Part shown: piece after piece, positions 33,760-55,026 of the stretch | Numbering within the stretch: the first letter of the stretch is position 1 | How the letters are laid out: each line of letters starts with the position of its first letter | Assembly (NCBI GenBank): GCA_014871385.1 | Contig: CM026433.1 | Span: forward strand, 3,174,474 to 3,238,473 | DNA from: Ceratodon purpureus | Lineage: Eukaryota > Streptophyta > Bryopsida > Pseudoditrichales > Ditrichaceae | DNA: 64,000 bases | Direction: 5' to 3' | The notes under the pieces: model-generated | What the model saw: only the letters and a program-made list of their open reading frames with translations | Told to the model about the DNA's origin: nothing | The model's database searches: none | Made by a program: the position numbers and the translations under genes

Positions 33760-36386
33760 CTGGCCCTGGAGAACAGTGTTGTTTGCTCGAACTGGAGGAG
33801 ATAGATTGTGGCCGTTGTGTCCAAACACTGGCTCCTGCAAATTACATCAAACCAGTTCCTTCAGGTGTTCGAAATACTGCGTGAACTAGTTGCATTTCTT
33901 GGACAAAAACTCAGTTCTTGAATCATTAATGAACATATGTACACGACCGGGTGTTTAGCACTTCAGAGGATTTAACATTTAAACCGGAATCATCCCAGAA
34001 CAATGCTAATATTTTGTAAGTTAGTGACCTACTAGCTATCTGTAGAATAGGGTGGAATTTAGTTTAAATGAAACCCTAAATAAGAAACTGCTGCTTTCAT
34101 TGTTGAATACAAGAATCTTATAATGCAATATTACATGATCTATCAGAAGATTTTGGCGTCAAGAAGCTCTGGGTATCTGTTTATCATTAGAACGAAACCA
34201 AACCATTCAGTCACATACGATATTACGATGAAACCATTTATTGACATCACAACTTTATTGCCTTATGTCAAATACACACTCATTTTTGTATCTTTCACAA
34301 GACATATTTTCAGTGAATCTTCTAGGATGTTCTTATAGCAAATAGCTAAAACTCACACATGTTCAGTCCACTTGCATCTTTCTGTAAAACCTGAAAAATA
34401 TTGGGCTACAAGGATGGCAACTGCGAACTCTACTCATGTCGGAATACACATCCCTGCGTTGATGTGTATGCGTACGGATAGATAAACTGACTTCTAAAAA
34501 ATGTTGAGCGTGTATTTTCACTTACCTCAGAAGCTCCAGAGTAACCATTCGCTAAATTTGCTTGGCGTTGAGAGTCGTCGTTTGTTGATGATGGCTCCTG
34601 CAGAAGCAACATTCAGTTTGATTGCAAAAGCATCAGATCCTCGAACGTTGTCAAAATCATGCCTTATTGAGGTTCATGGTCAGGATAGTCATGAGCGATC
34701 AGGAATTGCGACAGCCATCAGCACTTAGCAAATGTTGAATTGCCCAACATACTTTGAAATTATTATCTGATATATATTTGAGTTTATATAATTCCATGGT
34801 TAAATCAACATGTTTAACATGTTGGCCAACAATGGATTAATTTATCAACAGAATCATACCGGAATTTGGCCACTGATGCTAACGAGCACGTCGACAATGT
34901 CCAAAAATGACGGTCGCAATTCAGGAGGCCCCCAACACCTTTCAACAAGTGATATCAATCTCTCGTCACATGAAGTGTTGAATTGTCGACAATTTTCACG
35001 AAGAGGTAGGACTTCACGCCAGTCCAGTGTACCCTCCCTTGCACCGGTCGCCACCTGTGACATGGTCATGTTGGGATATGGCTTCATTCCTGTAAGAACC
35101 TCAAACGCTACAATGCCGAAGCTGTAGACATCGATTTTTTCAGGACAAGCGAAGACCACATTCTTGTCTGTACGAAACTTTAAAACTTCCGGTGCTGAAT
35201 AGAGAGTTGTTCCATTGGCTGCCTTGAAATCTGTGGAATCCAACACCTGGGCACTACCAAAATCTGCTACTTTGGCTAGATAGTGAGAACGATTCTCTGA
35301 TGTTAGAAATTTACTTATAAGGATATTACTAGACTTCAAATCTCCATGAATCACACTCTTTTCGTGCATGTGCACCATTGCTTTTGCAACTTGCAGAAGT
35401 ATGTCGATTGAGTTGTGGCGCATGAATGGAGGGCCCTCGTCGCCACCCTCAGGTCGAGCATCGAGGTCGAAAATGACACTTTCAAGATCCCTTTCCATAC
35501 ACTCCATGAACAGAGAGCTCTGAGATCCATCACGAGAAATGCCAAAGATGTACACAATGTGTGGATGACATAGCCGTCCCATTACTTTGAGCTCTATTTC
35601 AAATCCCTCTGGCGTATTGTGGTCTTTCCTAACAAACTTCCCACGTCTCCATGTTACTAGCCAAATTGTCCCGTCTGAGCCCTGTCCAAAGGATCTTATT
35701 GTATTCACATCTGATTCAGCCCGTATCTCCCACACCTTCTTGGAGGCCGGCCTTCGAGGTTCAATATTACCATCCATCGATCTTTGCTGTACATGCTTGA
35801 CGAGGTCACATTCTTCTCTCGGCCTAAGATTTTCCTGTGCCCATTGTTGCAACTTCCTCGTTAACGTGTTTCCCTCTTCAAGATCTCCTTCTCCGAAAAT
35901 ACAACAAGGAATTAAATGCACTCTCCTCGACCCATCTTCCACAGGGGAACTTCGCTCGCTTGTCCAGTACGGGTCATATGGCAAAACATTGCTGTGGATG
36001 ACGGTGCAGCCTTCACGTTCATTATTTGTCAATGTCAAAGATAATAAATTCACAGAGGCACTGTCAGACTTGATCGCCGTTCTTAACCACTGATTCGTAG
36101 CATCGGTCACAAAAAACTCCTCGGAAGGATGAGCAGCATAGCAGAGGTTCTTCAAGACCTCCAACTGTGATTCTCGGAGGTCAGGAAACGATTCAATGGG
36201 CAACCTCATAAATCTAGACTTGTTGAATTCATCAAAATCTGTAATGGTTATTGACACGATAAACCGACCATCAGGAGACATTTCAGCTCTTGACGGGCTA
36301 TTTACGTAGCATTGTGGGAGCTGGAAGTGTTCAATCAAATCTGCTTTTAGAACTAGCAACTTCGAAGGATCACAATGCACAGCCAT
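33760..36386 (-). CDS. Family-2 kinase (34-36 kb)
   Basis: The main exon, 36386-34860 (509 codons), starts MAVHCDPSKLLVLKADL. It lacks the long EYF-repeat N-terminus of the two other copies but has the shared domain (FPDLRESQLEVLKNLCY, SEEFF, WLRTAI, VIHSNVLP) and the kinase: FGQGSDGTIWLVTW, FVRKDH, HGDLKSSNIL, DFGSAQ, YSAPEVL, DVYSFGIVAFEVLTG, RPSF. The donor after QIP is phase 0. Small phase-0 exons follow at 34597-34526 (24 codons, EPSSTNDDSQRQ) and 33834-33760 (25 codons, EPVFGHNGHNLSPP). The second resembles the tail exon of the YAK1 fusion gene at 44 kb and has the same donor (GTAATTAG). The last exon was not identified; read-through of the first donor stops at 34854. Confidence 0.78.
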
Positions 36387-39282
36387 AGTACCCTCTTGAA
36401 TCAGGACTCAGTAGGTAATCTGTCCACTGTCTTCAATGTGAACAATTCATTGCCTCCACCAATTCCGATCATACATTCAAGTAAACGCACAAATAGTGCA
36501 GGGAGCCAACCTCTTGTGGTCGAATCCGATCAAAATAACTGCAAAAAAACGAGTGGGTACGCTGCAGCCTTCAATCGATGGGTCAACAGAAAACATAATC
36601 CGCCTTGATCAATTACTATGCTCTCCCTGAACGTTAGAGTGTCGCAGTAGGTGTTGCAAGATAGTCCAGCCAGGTAGGGTAGTCATGTACTCCATGTCTC
36701 ATGTCCACGCAAGTTAACTTAAATCTTTGATACAAATACTCCACGGTTTTCTGTCATGGCCTTTGCAATCACCAACAAAGGTCTGCTGGTTACCAGTTGC
36801 TTGAAGAAATGCCAATCTCAATCAAAAAACATTGTCTTGTTCGCCGGGCTCTCCTCTGTTCCGAATCTGTTCCAGAAACCTGATTTCAAAGTATTGGCTG
36901 CAAATTTCCACGCCCAACCTGATAGAAAATTCGAACAATTGCACATCTCCTAGTGTCAACTTAGGTGCCAAATAATTGATTTCTGACTAGAATAATGGCA
37001 TTGTGGCCATTGCCGATTCTAGGTTGAAAGCTGAATGAACAATTTCTGTTATGATCCAGGATCCTCTGCAACACTAAAAGCTACTGTGCACCCAGCTCTT
37101 CACTAATGGGAAACAGAGAAATACCAAATTAACAAACACTCGCACTGTTATTAAGGGTCGGCAAAATGGAAGATAGAGCATCATGTGAGCCCAAAAACAG
37201 GGGAGCCCACACTATCAATTACAGAAGACTTTACCTCATGTACATGGTTAATCAAGAGAGCAGGTGACAAGAAACTTGAAGAGAGACAAATTCGTTTGCA
37301 GTTGTTACTGTCGGTACTCGACTTCGAGACTTCAATTACGCCAGAGAAAAAATGATAGATAAGCACGATATTTGAAGGCAACTCCATAAGCCTTGAGGAG
37401 AAATACATTATCACATTTGCATTGTCAGTTGCAAAGTGAAAGATCTTGTTACAGATCTCTAAATACCACATGTGGGAAGAAAATAGTTCTAACTCCAACA
37501 TTACCTCAAAAATTTGGTGTGTGCCTGATATCCACAAATTTACGTTCCGCCTTGATTCATAGCAATACACAAGTGCGAAGAGGAGAGTGATGGCGCCTCT
37601 GTAACTAATTTAGGATACGATGCTAGAACAAGTGGCCACGGAACTCCTATGCGGAACTCAAGATTAGCCGCCACAGCTGTGTCTAGTCAACAACGTTCTT
37701 ATCAAACAACTCACCGTTCCTCTATTCATCCTCTCTGCCCAGGACAGCTATTTTCCATGCTGGTCTCTCGTGTTGGAAGTGATCCCCAGCAATGGTCATT
37801 AGGCTTTGCTTAGGTACTATCATATCACTCATAACTAAGTTGACTCGAAGGTGCTGTCTATTACGGAAACGGAAGCAGGTTTAATTATGTAAGATATCGC
37901 GTCTTGACGATTTGGGTGTCTCGACGCGTTTCTAGTTTTAGTCTCGCACGCTGCAACTCCATCAATCAGCATTCCCTCTAACAGACCTAGAACCTTCGAA
38001 GCCCTATGATTTCTTTACCAAGGTAACTCCCTTCCTAGTGAGTCATATCTAGTATTAACCATGAGCACATAATCCTGCATTTGTGCAACCATTCTATCTT
38101 ACTACTGTAAAATCTTTTCGTATGAAAACATTTTCTCAAGAATTGCTGCACAGATGAGTAAGTTCAGGTTAGAGAAGAGCTACACTAAAATCACCATAAA
38201 CTGTGAGCCACAACATTTACGATATCGTTCACCAACCCACAGTGTGTGATTTTAGTGTAGTACTGTAACCTTCTGATAAACTACACTGCGCACCTTTCAT
38301 TGCTCGATTCGAGGTTAATGTGGAACTGTACGATTTACTGCACGCTAAAAATATCGCAACGCACGTTGCGAAACAGTGATCAACTGGCAGCCAAGCCGTT
38401 GAAAGTTTGACAGCGGAGGCTATGTTGTAACTTGTACCAATCATCGGGGAACCCATGACGAAAAATATAGCAATGCGCGTTGCAAAACACTGTTCTACAT
38501 TGATAATGATAAACTTGTCAGAAAAATGGTAATCTAGTAAAATTTTCCAGCTGTGGTTATCCAAAGGTCCCAAATTGTACCAAAGTGAGGGGCAGTTTTG
38601 CATGGTAAGTTACTGGATTCTATCGGACATCTGCAACAGTCAAGCAATCTAACGGGTGGGGTGGGAATCTGGGAGAGAAGAATGAGGGCTAGATCACAGA
38701 TGAATAGCGCAGTACCGAAACTGTCCTTTGGCGATGGAAGCAGAAGAGTGGGATCTGGAACATTTACACAGCTTGGAGAATCTGTCATCTACTCAGAGAT
38801 TTCCTCGACGGCTAAATTGTAGAGCGTGAATCCTTTCAGGAATATGTAGTTGAATTTGCTGTATCGCAGTCGTTTCCAGCTCTTGGGTGATGACATCAGA
38901 CACTCTTCTATGAAGCTTCGATATGATTTCTAGTCTCTGATTTCTACCTGTCGTTCATTTTGTTGGATGTGATGCGCTCGTAGTGTAGAATTGTGTGTCA
39001 ATTAAAATTGCCAGGACACCATAGGCCTCAACCATAGGGAATGCTTGAGCTAGTTGAAGGAGGTTGTGAGCCTTGGGGAAAATAGAGGATGTCAAAGGTG
39101 ATACGGGGGCGTTGTGAAATGGCAAGCCCATGCATCTCTAGACTTGTTTGTAGAACAGAACCTTTTAGAAAGTGTGCTCAGATTGTTTCTCTTCCCCTTT
39201 GTTCTGAACGTTGTATCCGTATGCACTTGTGTCCTGAGTTGAATCACATTGCAACAGCACTTACTCTAGAAGCACGTGATCA
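36387..39282. other. Intergenic region, no gene seen
   Basis: Frames here are short and without motifs. It holds an 81-bp foldback (38180-38260) and two diverged copies of a segment containing ATCGCAACGCACGTTGCGAA / ATAGCAATGCGCGTTGCAAA about 120 bp apart (38350 and 38465). It should include the promoters of the divergent kinase genes on either side. Confidence 0.45.
38180..38260. repeat. Foldback of about 81 bp
   Basis: CTACACTAAAATCAC at 38180 is perfectly inverted at 38246-38260, and pairing continues imperfectly into (AA)ACTGTGAG / CCCACAGT. This gives a stem of roughly 25 bp around a 30-bp loop. It could be a tiny MITE or a hairpin RNA precursor; no product is predicted. Confidence 0.5.
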
Positions 39283-42276
39283 ATGGCGACTCGACCAAGG
39301 ACAAGGACGACCTCTAGAAGCTCTGGTCCAAAGGGATCTTCTGAAGATAAGCATTCTGTGGAGAGCGCTGGCATGGCCTCTTCAACTGGTGATAGTGTTG
39401 TTAGACACTCGGAGGACGCATTTTTATTGCAATCGAGAGAGTTGCCGAGCATGCGCCTAGTAGGTAAAGGTCTGTGTGGCATTGTGTATGAGACGACATG
39501 GAATGGTGTCAGACATGCAAGAAAAGATTTTGTAGAAGTCCCAAGTGCAGTTTTTCGACTTGAGGCCCTTGTTTTGCTACATCTCGAAGGGCACAAGAAC
39601 ATTGTTAAAACCTATGGCTATACGGTTGACAAAAGGAGTTGCTCTCTTGTCTTGGAATATATGGACGATGACCTAGTTAGCTTTCTGCAGAAGAGAAAAG
39701 AGTTGAAGCAAAAACTCCGTGGAAAAGCGTCTGAAGCAGATCACCTGATTGACCCTCAAGATTTTATAGAGAGCAGGAAGAATTCAAATGTTCCGGGCAA
39801 CCTATCTGATCTATCGACTTGTCTTCCGCCTCTCCAGCTCCCAGAAGCTGTTGATATCATGTTGGAGATGGCCACCGGCATGGCATACCTGCATGAGAAT
39901 GGGATCCCGCACGGTGATCTTAAACCAAGAAATATTCTAGTCACTCTTTCGAATGGGACAGAGAAGTTAGTGAAGGTTGCTGATTTTGGTTTACATCGTT
40001 CTAAAAGTCAGAGCATGTATTTTGTTTCGCGAAGGGCACGTGTGCTTGACATGGCTCAATGGAAAGCACCAGAATATTTGGAGATGTGTAACCTAGACAA
40101 GAAGACATTAGAATCAGATTTGGACGAAGATGAAGAAATGGCGATACCTGTAGGCAGTTTTGACTGGCTGTGCAGAGCCGATGTCTACAGCTTTGCTTTG
40201 ACAAGTTTCCAGATCTTGACCGGTGAAATCCCTTTTCCTATACACAAGTGGGAATCTGAATCAGCTGTTGATAACATCGGGTTCGAGACCCGACTGAAGC
40301 CAGAATTGCCTACCATATTCCAATTAGGGCTATTGGGCAAACTTATGAAATCATGTTGGGGTGACACTGTTGAACGACCTGATTTTTCAGCTATCTGCAA
40401 GCAACTAGGGGAAATCAAAGGTAAGCCTGAGAAGTTATGTTGTGACTAGACTTTTACCACTCATGTTGTTTCTATGTTCCTTGTTGGACCTATCAATTGG
40501 CCATCAGGTTGTTGCTTAAAATCATTCAGAACTTGGATTCTCCCTTTTGAATGCTTAGAGGGAGTAATGGTACGGTGGTTGCAATGCCTTACCGTATGCA
40601 TGGAATGACAGGAGAATCTTATCAACTTACTCTGTTTTCCTTGACAGCCTCTCTTATTCCCATAGTTTTCCAGTCAACATTGACACCTATTATTTCAAAA
40701 CGGAAGCAAAGAGAACTCAATTTTATCATTCAAATGCCACGAAGGAAGCGAAGGAAGATGGCCCTTGCAGGTGAGATATGAGCCGATGCACATTTTGGTT
40801 GTGATTCGATTCTTCATCTCTAATGTTTGTTTGGCGCTTTGTTTATTTCTTTGTTGGTGGTACCAAAAATACTCTCAACACACACCTACGTCTCTGTTGT
40901 TCTGGCAGCCTCTACTTCCAGGAAGCCCGGCGAAATATTAGTTTTGGATTCTAGATCGGAGGATCCTATGATCAGTGATTATACTATTAACCCGCCATCC
41001 GAAATTGAAAGCAACATAAACTTGGTCGAATCTCAAGCATCACAACCTTCGACGCAGAGGAAGTCTATGGAAGTCACAGGTGAGATTTAAGGGAGTTTGA
41101 GCATATTCAAGATTTAGCTGTGCTGTTACTCTACATATATCCTTCGTGTTCTATTTTAGGAACAGATCAGCTCCCTCTTGATTTTCATGTCCTAACAAAG
41201 TAAGTTTTCTTGATTGCTCTGGCAGACTCTTCTTTGAGCAAGCCTGTCGAAAGACCAAGATTACCAGATTCTGTACTTGACGAAGGGTTCTTGGAACTAG
41301 AGGACGACTCGATTAACTCAATTCAAAAGCAAAGGGAGCTAGATGCTGCAGGTTAGATTTTGCTATTACATTCTGATTCTACATTGAATCTGCATCTGCA
41401 TTGTTTGATTTGGCTTTTGAAGTCACGGAATTTAAGTATCTCTTCCTCCACTCTCCCACATGTCTTTCACATCGCAGCAACAAGTTCAATCAAGACTAAA
41501 AGTTGTAGATTATTTCTTTGTAATGCAGCTACATGTCAAGCATTCTTTGAATGTAATTTCTCCTCATATAAATTAGGCAAGCTGGAATGTTAAAGAACTA
41601 ACTGATTCCATGTGCAGCTGCTCCTGAGAGTTGGGCGCCGCCAGAATTCGCTCAATATACATCTTCACCTATAAAAAAGAGAGTTTCTAGGGCATTTAAG
41701 AGATGCATAACTGTCACTAAGGATGCTCTGAAACACTCCGAAGATCATATGTTTCCAGATATAAGAGGCCCCGAGCTACATTCTCCATTTCCCGGGATAA
41801 TCTCATCCCCTGAAAGATCCCATTTTCCTCACCATCACGAACTTGGCGATGCTCCTGAGAGTTGGGCGCCGCCAGAATTCGCTCAATATACATCTTCACC
41901 TATAAAAAAGAGAGTTTCAAGGGCATTTAAGAGATGCATAACTGTCACTGAGGATGCTCTGAAACACTCCGAAGATCATATGTTTCCAGATTTAAGAGGC
42001 CCCGATCTACTTTTCCCGGGAGAAACTCCATTTCCCGGGATAATCTCATCCCCTGAAAGATCTCATTTTCCTTACCATCACGAACTTGGCGATGGTAAAA
42101 TTGGAAATCTTGGTCTAGAAACAACCAGTTCGGAGAAAGGGTGGAAGAAGGCGTTCGTTCGAATTCCCTCCAAAATCCAGCACTGGGCTGCCAACAGTAT
42201 TCAATTCTGTAAGCTATCCAAGTCAATCGAGAACTATGAGTTTCCAGGTGACTATAGATTTTCAAGTGAGGACTAG
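39283..42276 (+). CDS. Family-1 kinase with phase-1 linker exons and repeat tail
   Basis: Exons: 39283-40420, 40648-40770, 40909-41079, 41226-41351 and 41618-42276. All introns are phase 1 and the total is 738 residues. The kinase has VGKGLCGIVYETTW, Lys in [28 protein letters not shown], an acidic insert (ESDLDEDEEMA), DVYSF and RPDF. Linker exon 4 carries KPVERPRLP, shared with linkers of the VPS62-AP2 fusion. The last exon encodes two tandem copies of a 77-residue unit (APESWAPPEFAQYTSSP ... FPDIRGPEL ... HHHELGD), then a basic tail ending FSSED. The FPDLRGP motif also opens the shared N-terminal domain of family-2 kinases. No known regulator domain was recognised in the tail. Confidence 0.78.
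41620..42098 (+). repeat. 231-bp in-frame tandem duplication in the last exon
   Basis: The copy starting at 41620 is repeated from 41851 with very few changes (for example ACTAAGG/ACTGAGG). The second copy has a small in-frame insertion encoding FPGETP. The near-identity indicates a recent duplication that kept the frame. Confidence 0.9.
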
Positions 42277-42514
42277 ATTATATTTTGACACGTATATATT
42301 CAGTCAAGTACAACGTAGGAAGTTAGCACGTTTTCAAGCCAGAATCTCCAGGATTAATAGAGCCAGCCCTCTGGGAGGGCTTTCACAATAAGCAACCGAT
42401 ACGTCTGTAAACGTATGAAACCTGCATAATATATATTGGAGCCGTCCGCTCTATTCACGTGTAATACACTTGACGTGTCACGGCAAACCGCAAGTGCAAG
42501 CTATACAATTCATG

Positions 42515-43140
42515 CACTTCAGGAATTTAGTTCACAGGAATCTCAAGCCCTCCGACATTGTTATCATTGTTCACTGCGCTTCCTTGCAAAGAGTGCGAAT
42601 TTCGGCGACGGACAATTTATCTTCTTAGGAGAGAGCTTCCAACCAAGCGGACCTGGAACCACCAGATATCTACAGCGGCACAAGATGTGCTCCAGAGATT
42701 CGAGTCCAAAGTGCAACCTCTGGTAAGTAGGAGTTTCCTTATCTCCTCTTGGCTAAGTTGTCCTTGCCTAGGTTACTCATGTTGTGCAATTTTGTAGCAC
42801 TTTGAGTTTTACCTGACTGTGAGTCTGAGGCCTGAGAGCTGCATCTATGCGTTCAAAGAATGTGCTTAAAAGTTTCTAAGTGAGATAACGTCATCACAAT
42901 GATTGCCAAAGACTACATTTTTCCAGAGGTCAATTGATTTAACTCTGTTGCGATGCCTGGACTAACAGGGCATATTTGTATATACAGGACAGGGAAGCTG
43001 TCGACGTGTGGAAGTAGCTTCTTTCCTGCATCCTTCTCTACTTTGTCAATGTTGTTCATTGCCTCATGGTGTTTGCTTCGATTTGTATCGATTAACACAG
43101 CAGTGATCTTCAGAGGTTTCGCAGTTCAATAGGTTGAGGT
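42515..43140 (+). pseudogene. Decayed family-2 kinase copy (like the 55-57 kb gene)
   Basis: Segments align in order with 56025-57030: TCAAGCCCTCCGACATT (kinase loop region), TTCCTTGCAAAGA, GGAGAGAGCTTCCAACC, GGACCTGGAACCACCAGATAT, then a jump to GATGTGCTCCAGAGAT (kinase end) and the downstream GACAGGGAAGCTGTCGACGTGTGG exon, here with an in-frame stop (TGGAAGTAG). The kinase core between the activation segment and the last helix is deleted. It is non-functional. Confidence 0.8.
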
Positions 43141-43931
43141 GTGTCCGTAGGGTTCTAGTATGCAATTCAGAACGAGATCTACCTTAAGTAGTATCATTCT
43201 TCTCTGTACATAACACAAGATTCACAGAACGAGGACAGAAAATGCACTGCCCTTCAACTGTGGAGGAAACCATAGTGTTGCCAATACTCCTTTTCAGAAT
43301 AGGTTTCAAGGGTCGCCAACCAGTGTACAGTTCCTTCAATTTATCCAGAGTGGCGTCAGATTGATGTCGTCAGATTAATTATGGTAGCTATTTGAGGAAC
43401 AATAATTGAATGACGTGGAAAAACTTCAGTGAGTGCCCTTGTCTGAATTCTGTGCTTCATCCTACATAAACCCTGCTTGAATTGCTGCTGTATACATGCC
43501 TTGAATCTTCTCAATGAAGGAGCAGCATATTCAGTTGGTTCTTAGCGTCTACTCAGCTGAAATGAAACATTATCTAACTTAGGTTCTTGGGACATTCTTG
43601 TTGAGGTTCTGTAAACTTGATAATCGTACAAAGAGCACACTACTATCATTCAGTTGACCCTATCAAGCAATACATATGGCTACAGACATTGATATTGCAA
43701 ACAAGAGTCTTGAAAAATTTTAGTTGCGGCTCATGCAAATTGTAGCGGACCACGAACAAAAACCCAGCTCTAGCATACTTGTAGATGAACATATACAAGT
43801 GGCATTTCGTATTTCAGACCGGTGTCCAAGCATCGGAAACAAATTTGAGAGTCTTCACAACAAGAAATAGACTCGATTTGAGTTCTTGGCATCGGATTCA
43901 AGCATAATTAAATCTCAAATTTTCTAATTAC

Positions 43932-53729
<9,798 letters not shown>

Positions 53730-54365
53730 TAGATTTTGCCAGCTTAGGAAATACTGCACTTGGATTTTGATCTAATTGGAGGCATCACTTCATCGCTTTG
53801 CCCAAGTTTAGAACCAAGATTTCGAAACAAAGAACTATTTACAACATACCAGATTGCTACCAGAATTCACACTGCCGATGATGCTTTGATGCCCGTGAAA
53901 TATTTACAAATCTAGCGAAGCTTGTGACTCCCTGCAACTTGGGCGAAGCGTTGCCATGGTCGTGGGTTGCTCGGCGTTGCCTATCTGCAACCCTGCTATA
54001 ATCCTTACTTTAGGTTCAGTACTCCTGCCATCCTCTCACCTCGTTAGACATACCTAAAGCTCCACAAAAATGATCACGCACAACACCTGTTCTTGCTATG
54101 GAGAAATTCATCAACATGGCCAACAGAACGGTCATAATTTAAAGCTTGAAGACAGCGTAAAACGTTCAAATCCACGGTACTAAGAGCTAGAATCAACTTG
54201 TTCAAAAAATCATACACTGCTCCTTCTCCGACAAACTTCGGTTTCTGACGATGCAGAAAAATCTAGACTCTCACCACACCACAGAACCTATGAGTTTCAA
54301 CAAGACGTAGCTTAGATCAAACCAAGACAACATATAATCAAGCGGTAGTGCCCCACAATACACAG

Positions 54366-54782
54366 TTACAGAATAAAAAGTCTATCCAGGGCATCATAAA
54401 CAACTCCCGCTCTCCCACTTTGCACGCCATCCCACAAGACTGGACTGAGGTGGAAACGCCACGAGCAGAATCGGTAGCCGTGTTCCTCTCCAACAATACA
54501 TTTAATGATATTAAACGAGATTGTTGACTTCCAGTAACGAAACCACAGCATCCGCCATGGTTTAGGCCGGGTGTAGCTCAGCATCTCGCCCTTGCAAGTG
54601 TCAAGTTGGGCCCAATTCCAGGGTACCCACCAACTTATCCCATTCCAAGTCAGCTGTGGTAGAATGGAGTCAGTTTCTGGAGCCCGTTGTGTAAAACAAA
54701 TTGGGCCCTTCCATGTTGTGCTTGGAATCGAATAGTGGGTAGCCTGCAAATTGGAGCTTATTCCTCCACGCTGCTCGACCAA
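54366..54782 (-). CDS. Unassigned 138-codon open frame
   Basis: A Trp-rich open frame (for example WNGISWWVPWNWAQLD) lies in the roughly 1.3-kb interval between the YAK1 start and the family-2 gene at 55 kb. It matches nothing I know. It is long for non-coding DNA of this composition but has no other support, so it could be chance or a degenerate transposon piece. Confidence 0.25.
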   Translation of the reverse strand: MVEQRGGISSNLQATHYSIPSTTWKGPICFTQRAPETDSILPQLTWNGISWWVPWNWAQLDTCKGEMLSYTRPKPWRMLWFRYWKSTISFNIIKCIVGEEHGYRFCSWRFHLSPVLWDGVQSGRAGVVYDALDRLFIL

Positions 54783-55026
54783 GTTAGAGATCGAAGTAAG
54801 TTACGGTAGTGAAGGAGTCTGAAGGGGGAGAAGCTTAGTAGGGTTAGATCGGAGACCATTCGTTTGATCATCGCACTCTCTTTTAGGAGTCTGAAGTTGG
54901 CAAATTTGAAGGAAAGCAGATTACTTCATTACAGAATGCCTTCCAGGCTGCTCTCATCTCTGAGTGTATGTCTACCATGTTCTTAGTCCTAGGGCTACTG
55001 TGGTCACTTGGAGTCGTTTTGTCGAA

